This document shows positions 50,901-62,100 of a stretch of 64,000 bases of DNA, one piece after another; position 1 is the first letter of the stretch; each line of letters begins with the position of its first letter. The notes under the pieces were generated by a model that ran no database searches, had not been told where the DNA came from, and saw nothing but the letters and a program-made list of their open reading frames with translations. Both the position numbers and the translations under genes were made by a program. Source of the stretch: Numida meleagris (Eukaryota > Chordata > Aves > Galliformes > Numididae); NCBI RefSeq assembly GCF_002078875.1, contig NC_034414.1, positions 27,440,675-27,504,674 of the forward strand, given 5' to 3'.

Positions 50901-53900
50901 ATTCCAGGGAAATAGCCATGCTCTGTTTTGGTATTTCTACCTGGACACTCTGTGCTGAATACAGAGCCGGGCTGACTTCAGTCTCATGGAATCCTACCCA
51001 TCCCCTGAGCCAGCATGGGCTCCAGGTAAGGAGCAACCACCAGCTAAGCACCTGGAGTCAAAGTCTGCTGAAGTTCTACAGCAGTCTCTTGGCAAGAGGT
51101 GTCTACTGAATGGGTGCAGAACGTATTTTCTTTATTTTGGTTTTCCAATTAGTGTAACGCAGGTATTAGCTCCATATAAAGCTGGGAGACCAACAGGAAA
51201 CTGAAGAGAAAAGGCTGTGCCCCTCTTCTTCTATTCTAGGTTAAAATAAATACAATTTTTAGCAATCCTACAAGTTATGGGAGAGGGGATCCTGGATCTA
51301 TTGTTTCAGTTAACCAGAGGAAAGTGATACCTTTTAGTTTTAAGCAGAAAATAAGTTCTTAAAAAATACTGCTCACTTAATGTCTCTTAATGTTATTCTT
51401 TTTAACTGAAAAAATCATAATGTACTCTCTTGGACTAAGTTTCTATGCAAATTGACATCAGGAGAGTAAATCAGTCCAATTAAAATAAAAGAAGAAAAAA
51501 GAAGCATTCAGCATTTTCTGACGTAAGAATGTGAACTTTAGTTGTTAAATTACGTACAGTTGTATGTATTTCAGTAATAAATGTATCCCCTGATATACTG
51601 GAAAATATATCGTAATTGCAATACAAAGGGTCCTGTTTGGTTGCAAGTCATCACTCTTTGGTGCTATGAGACATCTGAGAATTGATACATCTTTACACTC
51701 CGTTAATACAGCAAGATATCTAAGAAGTGTACGTGTAGAACCAAAGAAAAACCCTTCCACCATGAGTCTCTGTGCCTCCAACAACGCTCAACTCCTTAAA
51801 TAAGCCGCAGTTAAATCAAGCACAAGTGTTAAGTGGGGAACGTCAGCTGAGAACTAGCTGGAAAGTCAGGGCAGAACTCTGGAACCGAGGCTGGTTTTGG
51901 TGCTGCTTTCAGGCCAAGGCAGCCTTGAGGGAATCGCAGCCCTCTGATGGCCAGCAGCACTACGAGGACTCCGGCTGGGCAGCAGAGCGGCCTACCGACG
52001 TGAGGCACTCGCAGGGGAGAGCAGCACTTATCAGATGTTTGTGCTCATCTTGAAAAATGTAACCTCTTAAATGGAATGTTGAAGACACTCTGCAAAGAAC
52101 GTTGAAGACGACTTCACCTGCATTTATGTTATCTCACTGTTACGATCAGATGCGGTGGGTCAGGGAGGAAATGAACTGGAGCGTCCCTGCGCCGCTGTCT
52201 GCATGGTGCTGCAGCAGTGTGGGCAGAGCAGAAGTGTGGGACACTGCACTGAGCTCTGCAGGCGCAGCCAAAGCCCACAAGCGAGGAAGCACCAGGCGAG
52301 CACCTGCTTCTGCTGCACGTTATCTCTGGCACACAGCATTCTGGGCACGGCACAGCCTGGTCTCCTGTACAGGCGAGTTATCAGCTGAGCTCCCAGCTCC
52401 TGTTAAGCAAACTCGGCTTGGGGTGTAAGATGCAAAGAAGATGCAGATTGGCCTTGACAGTCTTTAGCCTTGCTTCTAGCCAAAGCTGAAACTCCTGCAA
52501 GGGAAAGTGGCTGTTGCCGAAGAGTTCTGAAGTAAATATTTCTATTTCTACCTCTTTTCCCCACCAGCTTCACCTCACCAACAGCACAGCAAGGATTTCC
52601 TCACCACAGCTTAGAGGTGAGGGACCTTCAAAACCTCCTCATCTTGCTCCCGCCCATTAGGAACCGCCTCAGCAAAGCCTGCACCTGCTGTAAGGGCAGC
52701 AGTGGAGGAGGGACAGCGTCCCCTCTCGCCCAGGGAACCCAATTTGGGATGCCATGCGAGCTGTAAACAGCCTCCGCCCCTGTTCCCTGCTGTCTTGCAG
52801 CAGAGAGTTGCTCACATACAGGGCTGACACCGTACTGGGGTGTCTGCAAGGAGACAGCAGAACGCCTCGGAGGAGGATTTGTTAACCAGTGGGAGATGGG
52901 AGAAGGATTATGTAAAGGTTTTTATAAAACAAACCAGCCCCCACACTGCGCCTGGTTTCATGGGGAATATTTGCTGGGCCCTTTCCCACAACGGGAAAAG
53001 CTGGAGAGAAAAGGCTGTCTCACAATACCTATTCAGCAGGTCTGGAACACATCACAGCTTTCTGCAGAAAGCACAGTGCAATACAGTAACCACACTTCTG
53101 GAGTAAAGCCTTAATGTGCCGCATTTCATCCCACAGCATACCTCCCCTACACCCACAGCAGGCCACCCAGTGTCCTTCCACCATCCTCTCCTCTCAGTCC
53201 CACCCCCTGCATGCCTCAGCTCACCTCACTGCAGCCCTACACGCTCCAAACCCATATCCACACCTGCTTCGCTGTTCATCAAGCACTGCCCATCACGCAG
53301 GGAGCAGAACAGGAGGGCAGCCCCTGCTCCACGCTCCTCCCATATCCCCTGCCCAGGGAGCAGCTGCCCCAGGCTGCAGAGATGTCTGCAAGTCAGAGCG
53401 TGCACCCGGTGCCCAGCCCGACCTACCCTGCAAGGTGAAGCATGGGAACCACCAGCGCACATTACTTATGGCTGCGGGCAGGGCAGCTCTTCCACCTGCA
53501 AGAAGCCAGCTCCACTTTTTTTTGTTGCACAGAACGCTCATCCACTGGGCTGAAAAACACATTCAAGGTAATTCCTGGGTCAAAGATTAAGATCTGGAAA
53601 ACCAAACAAACGGAACCACCTGACCTCCCTAGACCTGATGTTCAGTGCTTACAGATTTGGCTCTGGGATGCTGAAAGCCAAGTGAGCCCCCAGGCAGGTA
53701 AGCCAGGCTGGCTTGACCTAAACTGGCTTCCATTTCCAATGGAATGCTAGAATCTTGAGAGGTAGTAAATGATAAATAAAACCCCAAACCCTGGCCATCC
53801 TTTATTCTGTCAGCCTGGCGAAGATCAGGGAGCTGTTACAGGTAACAAAACTCGGCCATACAGTCAAGGGCAAATTGGGGAAGAATTTGTGCAGTAACAT

Positions 53901-54115
53901 AAGCAAAACGTCAGCAGACAAAGCGTGCATGTATGTACCAAGTAAAGGCCTTCCAGTGGATGAAAAGGAAAAAACAGAGAACAAAACCCTTCCAACCCCA
54001 AGCGCTCAGTTAAGAGGTACAAGAAGAAAGCAGGAAGAAATGAGGACTCTAGAAATTTTTAAACAAACCCAACAAAATCAAAAGAAAATGGTTTAGAAGA
54101 GCCTTTAAAATGAGT

Positions 54116-54121
54116 TTTATT
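54116..54121 (-). terminator. SIPA1L2: Candidate distal poly(A) signal of SIPA1L2
   Basis: A canonical AATAAA on the minus strand lies 1.9 kb after the stop. It is followed, in the direction of transcription, by CTCATTTTAAAGGC. It would give a UTR length that is ordinary for a neuronal scaffold gene. Confidence 0.35.
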
Positions 54122-55800
54122 GTCAGAATTTTACAAGTAGCCTTCAGTGGCATCATACAAGAAGAACTCTGTTGCAAAACTCTAATAAATAGTCTGCCCC
54201 AAGTCCCAAAATATTTTTTGAAATAAAATAAAACCCAAACTTAAAAATAAAAGAGAATAAAAGCAAGACTTCAGGATGCTCAGAGATGTTAGCAATATTT
54301 CCCATTTACAAATTATATCAGGCATTATATAAATCTCCTTCATACAAGTCATTAAAAAACCCAAGACATTCTAAACCTTTACAAAAGCACTCCAGAAATA
54401 GTTCCAAAGAGATCCATTTCCATGACAAAACATTAGAGAAGAACTCCATGGGGATTAGCATCGCAAATGAAGTTTGAGGTTGGAGTGTAGTGTGCACTTG
54501 TGTGGAGCAAGATTAAAGAGTATGAAAAGGGGATTTGAAAAGAGCGTGGAAGTTTCTATGACAAGCCTATGCCCAACGATTTTATCCTGTTTGAGAATGT
54601 GTTAAAGGGGAGGGAGGATTGCTCTTGAAGTTTACTGCAAATTTGCTGCACCTTGTGCAAGGCAGTATTTGTTAAGGTAGTGACTGTATACTCTGAAGGG
54701 AACAGAAAAGGTTTCTCAGCACGCTGCACAGCTCGATGCTCGTGCAGACTGCAGTGCCTACACCTGAAAGGTATTTTCTGGAGAGGTAATATGTTGTGGC
54801 AAGTTGGCTGTTCCTTCAAAGAACATGAAATTAACTTTCTTGACATGAGGCAGTTTGGGAAATCTCATGCTAGACAGCTTCACTGGGAGTCGGGGATTTC
54901 AGAGCTCCAATCCTATCCCAGTACTTCGGAAAAATATACTTCTCTAATTTCACCTTTACGTATTCCTCTGCTTGTGGTCACAAAGGATTTAAAGAAAGAC
55001 CTCTCATGTCATTGAACAAAAGCTTAGCAAACATTTCTCAAATCTGGGGTGATTTGAGAAGTCTGGAGAAACGAAACGGGAGGGCTGGTGCACTGAGACG
55101 GTTTATGTGGATTTTCATGGAAACATTTTGGGGAGCAAGGAGGAAATCTTAATCTCTTTACAACTTCAGCCTAAATCTTCTGCACATACGACAGTAACAG
55201 ACTCCCCTGGAAGGGTCGGGGATGATCCTTAAGCGGTACAGCAGCAGTGCTTGGTATTTCAGCCTGCCTGATACGGAACAAACTGCAGCATGCCTCGTTT
55301 TGCTGTTTGTAAAGTTACTTGCAGCCGTTGCTTCCACAGGAAACGAAGGCTACCAGAAATGCTAATGCAACAGATGTGTGATAATATGCCTCACCCACGG
55401 CTCAGGTCTCTCATCTCTCTCCAGATGTTGCGATGCTGGTACTGTACCTACACTACAGACACACGCTCTCTGTAACGTATGGGAAGGTAGCACTAGCAAT
55501 CAAGCGCAAATTGCTAAGGAGACACCTAAAACATTGCATTACATCCCCTTGTCTGTGGCATACTTCAGAAAACAATGTAAGAAAAGCAGTAAAATAAACA
55601 TTTCTTTCTAATTTCCTAGATGTCATAATATTTGCCAAAGCTGCAAGGAAAAGCAGATTACCTGAAACAGACAGAAAGGAGATAATGGAACCAGAGGCAG
55701 ATGGAGCAGCGAGCCTGATCCAGCCTCCAAATCGCTTTGTACGTAACTGATAAAGAAACAATGTGCAAAAAATAGACATTCACATTTTAGCAGTTAAACT

Positions 55801-55806
55801 TTTATT
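55801..55806 (-). terminator. SIPA1L2: Candidate proximal poly(A) signal of SIPA1L2
   Basis: A canonical AATAAA on the minus strand lies about 230 bases after the stop codon. A GU-rich element is not obvious, so use of this site is inferred. Confidence 0.45.
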
Positions 55807-56033
55807 TTACCTCTTTAAAATTATTTACTTTGTTTTTCTACAAAAGGCAGACATTGATTGTTGATCTGCAATTGTTCGGAGTGCGCGCAGAGATGCAAAA
55901 AAGGGTTATTGGAGGATGGAGAACGGGGAAGTGCTCTGACTATACTTTCACATGTCATGATTAAGGTGGCATTAAAGCTTAAGTCCCAGGAATAATATTC
56001 ATTACAGATAGTTTCCTTCCCCATACACTGCTC

Positions 56034-56177
56034 TCAGTTCATATCAATTGTGTTGAAAACCCACTCGGTGAATTTCTTCAGCTTCTCAGTTGCATTCTGG
56101 GATTCCTCCTGTAACCGCAAGTTGTCTTCCCGTAAATGTTGCACTTCAGCCTGAAGATTGGCTTTGTCCTCTTTTTC
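56034..56177 (-). CDS. SIPA1L2: SIPA1L2 terminal coding exon: coiled coil and stop
   Basis: After a minus-strand acceptor at 56178-56179 the exon opens in phase 0 and encodes 47 residues: [20 protein letters not shown], then [16 protein letters not shown] and [11 protein letters not shown], followed by TGA. The charged heptads continue the coiled coil from the previous exon. The FTEW.FNTIDM ending is typical of the SIPA1L1/L2 group. The final Asn is where, from memory, mammals have Ser. Confidence 0.92.
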   Translation of the reverse strand, partial: EKEDKANLQAEVQHLREDNLRLQEESQNATEKLKKFTEWVFNTIDMN

Positions 56178-59100
56178 CTTGGGCATGAAGAAAAACACAG
56201 ATCTTAGTGATAATTCTGGATCATGCTTCCTATCTACATGAGTGGATGGAAGCGGCAGGAATCTCCCAGTGAGCATGAGTCTCACACTGCGTAAAAATTT
56301 TATGTGCAGTAATAGATGGTCTTATATTTTAGGTAGATTTGTTACGTTTCATTCCTTACTTTTTGCTTGAGCTGTCAGGGTATTTCTATTAACAAATTCA
56401 AATAACAGAGGGCTGCCTCTCCAGGTGGTGAAATAAAATCGGTCACGCCCTCTTGTGTATGAACAAAATATGGAACTACCAATGGTTAATTAAATAAAGG
56501 GTAGGACACATGTCTGGAGATACTTCCCTAGCTAAAAGACTTTTCACCCGAACACAGCAGAACTTTCTTGGACCAAGCAGGCAGTAACACAACACTGAAA
56601 GTTTTCACAATAGAAATGATATGGTTCTCACTTTTCAGCATTGGCAGGATTCATTTACACAGCAGTATATATTTACATGGACTAACAGTCACCTGAATTA
56701 GGAGTGTAGGTACTCAGAATCACTCTCCTAACTCAAGTGGAGGAGTCAGATGCCTACAGTTTAGGCACTGCACCCTCATCTTGTGTAATTGGAAGCACAG
56801 CCTGAGAAAAGTAGTAAAGAAATGTCATTTTCTCACAAAAGGATAAGACTGTCACAGGCTCGGGCATGACAAAGCAAAGTTACAGAGTAATTAGTATCAC
56901 CTATCAGAACCAAATGTATGTCTTACAGATTTTCTGTAGTTCAGAAATGTACCTTCCTTAAATCCTCTTGCAGCATCTTCAGCAAACCTTCAAGTTGGTC
57001 CACTTTAGAGGCAAGAGTTGGAGGAGATTCTTTACTGTTGGAAGTAGGAAACAAGAATAAGTGTTTACAGATTTTTACTGTCTTCACATAGGGTATCTAA
57101 CAGCCTTGTCCATACCAAGTTGCTGTGTGTGTGTACTCAGTTACGCTATGAATTCACAAAACCAAGAAAAAGTACTTAACACAGTGCATGGAACATGTGC
57201 AGCACATTATCTAGGGGAACAAACTTAACCCATGATTAAGTGCTGCCATCCCATCACATGGTTTATCTCTATTTCTGTTCATTACACCCGCCTTGAATTA
57301 CCACAGCTACGGACAACCTCACACACACACACCTCAGGCAAGAAGGAACCTGCACAAAGGTTCAGCTGTACTTACAATTCTTCTGTTTTCACTTTCCAGC
57401 ACCATGAGAACTTGTAAAGAGTTCCAAGAAGGCTAGAAATAGCTTCCAGACAAAGGTATTTTTACTCTTTCCCTCAGTTTATGTGGTATGCTTGCTTACC
57501 CTGTATAAGGCTTTATCTGTGCAGTAAGCTGGTCCTCAGCCTGATCACCACTGGAGGCAGCGCTCACAGGCCTGTGGTTTTCATCCGCAACAGCAAAGAA
57601 TGAAGCTCGCTGAACTGAAAAGACAGACATGCAGAGAACGACAGTAGCACCAGTCATGATGATTTGTTCAAGCATCATGCAACAGATACATTGCAAGATC
57701 TCAAGGCAATCCAAGAAGCCTGTCTCAAGACCACAATATGATATACCGACATCAATTTGACAGAAGCAAGCTGCTTGGCTAGTGTTTGTACTAGCTCTAC
57801 CACTGTATTGGATTCAACAAGTGTGTCCTAGAACTGGTAGAGTAGTGCATGCTCATGTAGATCATGTATCACCTTCAGGCTAATAACTGCTCAGGTAAGG
57901 GAGAAGCCACAGAGTGCAAAGTAGATGCCCCAGTGGCACCTGCAGCATCCATATGGGTACACTTCCAGTAGAGGCAAGAAATCAAGCTGGAACAACAACC
58001 TCTGTGCAGAACCTCCTGGGTATACCTACATGGCACTGCCTGCTGATTCAATACCTGTATTTACTTTGCTGCACTCCACAAATGATCTCTATCTCGACGA
58101 AAGAAATGCTCACTCTGCATAACTTATATGTGGGAAATAAACAGACCAGGGTCATTTTTCAGAACCAGGTTTTTTTTTTTTTTCCTTTGCCTTATTATAA
58201 AATCTTTTCAAACTGAAATGTGAAATCTCTTTTCTGCCTTGTATCCGTACATTTTTTTGTCCTATAACTGCTCCCTCACGATGTTTTAACACATCTCTAA
58301 ATCACTACCATGTGGTGCAACTGCAGTCAGTGACTGGCCCTGCCCCTGGAGTTTCCTAGCACAAACAGAAATGTGAACACTTTTTAGCTTAATAAATTAA
58401 CACCTCTCTCCCTCACCAGCTGTTGATCTCTCGCTGGAAACAGAGATTTTTTTTTTCTGCTTGGCAAATTTTTTAGTGTGCTTTCACCAGGGCTAATATT
58501 AACAGGCATTGCTATTTGATGCAATTATTCTTGTTCCTTTCTTTTTTCCTTTGACAGGTTGCAGGAATCCAAGCAGATTTTGTTTCAGCTGGTTGCAGGT
58601 ATCGCTAGTTACAACTCTAGGGGCTTGTGCTGAAGACATCATCCATGCAGAAGAGAGTGCACAGGGCTGGCTAGTGCTTGTCAGTCCTTGCTGGCACCTA
58701 GCAGAGACTATGGACTAAGATTATATGCACAACAGATAGCTGCTCCCTCTCCATGTCAAATCCTGAATATGTTTTTACAGTGGTTAAGATAAGGTTGCCA
58801 ACAAACATGCTACCCTAGCTCTTACTGTTCCGAGTGTCAGTCTGTTACCTTCACCACTCTGACTTTGCTCACGCTTCTAAAAAGAAATGCAAGCGAGTCT
58901 GAGGTCTACAGAAATGAGGAATTCAGGTTGTTGAGGACACTGAAATCTAAGGAGATATTAAGAAAGGAAATCTTTTGAACAGAAACTGCTGGCCACAGTG
59001 CAGTGTATTAAAACTTGAGTTTCATCCCTATGTTGTGGCGAACACGACAACAGAGCAGAGCACAAACCATGTCTTCAATGTTAACTTACATGTGCACTAC

Positions 59101-62100
59101 TTTAATGGTGTGTCTGACTGCTACCAGAGAACAGACAAGAAAGGAAGTCACTCCACAGCTTTCTCCAGCCATGCAGAGTAATGTTCCAAAGATTCACAAT
59201 CAGTGAAAACACCTTCATCAAGGTGGGTCAGCATTTGTGCAGAGATTAGCAAAAGGTGCTTCTGTTTAATGCACCTAGAAGAACTTTCCACTGGATTATA
59301 ACAACTGTAAGACAAACTCCCTTTGGGCAGAAGAGTATTTCACTTTAAATTCAAATACATCTAGGCAGCTTACAGTTCTCTTCATTTTGCTAAGTGTCAA
59401 GGAGATGGAAAGTGCTATAGGATGAAATGACACTTACGTGGAAGTCTATGTATTTGGAGTACGCAGAGGCATACAGAAGGGCAATGGAAAACTATACGTC
59501 AACAAGGCACATTTCCTAAATTACCTTGGGAAGTGTGCTTCAGCTGCACTGTAGAAACTTCTTGCTCATGCAATAAGCAAACAATCATTAATGTGTTCAT
59601 ATGCTTCTTCCCTCTGCTCTTTGACTCAACTTTACACTTGTGACAAATGTTTTTCTTAGCTGTTATGTCTGCAACTGCTTTACATGACGTGAAAAATGGC
59701 CAATTTCACAGATGTTTGGCCAAAGTGTAGCACAGAAGGAATTCAGAATGAAGAAATGCCACTTCATACATGCAAACAAAGTTCTAGGCTGTTAAGACTT
59801 GAGTTTCTGTTTTAAAAGAGCTTAAGGCTCACACTAATAAAACCAATGAAATTAAGGGTCAACCCCCCCCCAAAAACCAGTCCTTTATGAAGCACAGAGA
59901 AGAATCAACTTTAAGTATTACATTTTGAAAATTTACCTTCAAAGGCTTTGGCAGCATCTACCAGGTTTGACCAGTCCAGATCAGAGGCAGAGTCAGGCAA
60001 TGGCATAAGACCGGGGTCTGGCATGGGCTGCCGTCTTTGCTCCTGGATATCTGTGAGAAGGGCTGGGCAGGAACAAAGGTGGCAGTTTATCCCAGTTGGA
60101 AAAAATAATAATAATAATAGTAAAAAAAAAAAAAAAAAAAAAAAAAATCAAAACAACCAAAAAAACCCAAACCAAAACAGAGTTCCTTTCCTAATACTAA
60201 AGTATCTCTTTTTCATTTCGGGGGGGGTGGGGGGAATATAATTTCTGGATCTAAACAACTCAGCAGAACATTTGATCAACCACAGTTAACCAGAGCATGT
60301 TACACTTTCTGAGATAGTGCCTCTCACCAGAACATTAAGTTTCTTCTGAATCTGCCTCAATCTTTGCAGTTAACCACTTAAAAAGTCAACCTCTGTCTCC
60401 TCCCAGTATTGGGGTGGGGGCAGTACTCTTCTACCCAATGATTCCTTTGCACAAGTTGAAGGAACTATGGAGGGCTCCGTAGCTCGCTGGGGCTTCTCTA
60501 CTCCCTGGCACCTATCTGCTTCTCTAAACAGTACAAGATTGTTGTTTGCCTTTTTCATCTTCTATTTACAAATACTGTAAGCCAGTAGGAGCAGACTTAG
60601 ACAAACCAAGAATCTCAGAACAAGAGAACTCCGAAAAATACCCAAGCCCATCCATGAGCTGGTATATGGCCTGCTATGGGAAAAAAAAATATTAACAGTG
60701 GCAAGCTTGAAAAAGGATATAGAGAAATAAAGTTCCTGTAATTTTTGTGCAATCTGTTGCCTAGCAAAGTGAAATATTTAAATTATCGCCACTAATAAGG
60801 GAAACAACAAACCGTGAATTGAGCAATTATCTGTTATATTTCTATTTGCTGGCCAGTGAATCAATAAGCACGCAATGTCTGGTCAGTAAGCACACATGTA
60901 AGCTCAGAAGCAGTAACAACCTGCTTCCTCATGCCCTGTGCTTGGTGAAGCATAAAGGAAGTTGTGATAAATTTGAGGCAGCATTAGGAGAAGTAGAGAA
61001 CGTAGTGGTGAGTAGATGGACTACGCACATAGGAGGAAGTTGCAGAGAGGAAAGGTATGCTTAAGAATCAGTTTGGACCAAGGCAAGGTAAATCTAGGCA
61101 CTGTGAACAGGAAGACAGCCCAGTGGGCAGGGCATAGACCCACCAGAAGATAAACACAATTAGTTGTATTGCTTATTTTTGCCTTTTTAAAGAATATTCT
61201 AATAACTATACAATTTCAATAACTTTCAGAACTTTCTAACAGCTTTAAGTAACATTGCTGCCTGGGAAACAATGACTAGAAAAGCAACACTGCAGTTGCT
61301 CTTTGCTCAAAAACTTTGGATTTTTTTGTGTATACTTTTCATAAACTTGAGGTTAGCTCAGTGGCAACACTGAAGATTCTTGTATTGACTCCCCAGAAGA
61401 GGACAAATATTCGCTAAGTTCTTAACATAGAAATGTTTACAACCAGTGAAAAGATGAACAGAATTAGAAGTAATAGAACTAACCATTTGAAAAATTAATT
61501 GTTTTAAAAGTGTCAGTTGGTTGTTAATTAAGACAGATGAGTAAATAAAACTACTTTTAGCTTAAAGTTTTCCCCTCTTCAAACCAAATGAAGGTGCTCT
61601 GGAGTGGCAGTTCTTTGTTATTGAGATCTCTGAATTAAAAGAACTCTGAAGAACTTGAAGCCAACAAATGCTTGAGGTATTAAATATCCAGTTCTACTTA
61701 ATCCTCCTCCGAGCAAAGGCAGCTGGGGAGGAGGAAGGAAAGACAATTCAGGTGTCACTCAAGCAGCCAGTCCTTTTATTATGCTGGCCTACATTTTACA
61801 GAAAATGCAAAGTCTTATTTTGTTGGCAAGTGTATAAAGATTATGTGCTAGAAGGAGTAATCATTCTGCTGTGGACAAGAACATGACAGTGAGAGAAGGT
61901 TTTTCAGTTTAGAAAATACTGGCATCTGAATGAAAGGAGTCCACATGCTGCCTTCCTCTTCTACTCAGATGGCATCATTAATCTTCTGACCCCAAACCCT
62001 CAGAAGCCAAGTCCATCAGTCAGTTATACATGTAACCAAGTCCACAAAGTTATTTTAGCATATATAAAAAGAAGAACTGAAGAGAGTTTGGCTCCCTAAC

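Larger units (their letters stand above)
47251..54115. other. Intergenic DNA downstream of SIPA1L2
   Basis: CR1 at 48.9-49.3 kb and an ancient CR1 at 50.1-50.9 kb; otherwise unassigned. Frames of 140-185 codons around 47.3-48.3 and 53.1-53.6 kb lie in moderately GC-rich DNA and show no recognisable domain. Confidence 0.6.
54116..56033 (-). other. SIPA1L2: 3' UTR and downstream flank of SIPA1L2 (extent uncertain)
   Basis: AT-rich, stop-dense sequence follows the SIPA1L2 stop codon. Two AATAAA signals on the minus strand bracket the likely end of the message: one 230 bases after the stop (55801-55806) and one 1.9 kb after it (54116-54121). The sequence alone does not say which is used, and both could serve alternative isoforms. 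No repeat is recognised here. Confidence 0.5.

Noticed and set aside
1..54000. DISC1, the human neighbour 3' of SIPA1L2
   Set aside because: Synteny suggests it lies on this side, but no segment matching the DISC1 C-terminus was found in any frame; it probably lies outside the window.
57320..57331. Short (AC)6 run in the SIPA1L2 intron
   Set aside because: Too short to be informative as a microsatellite.
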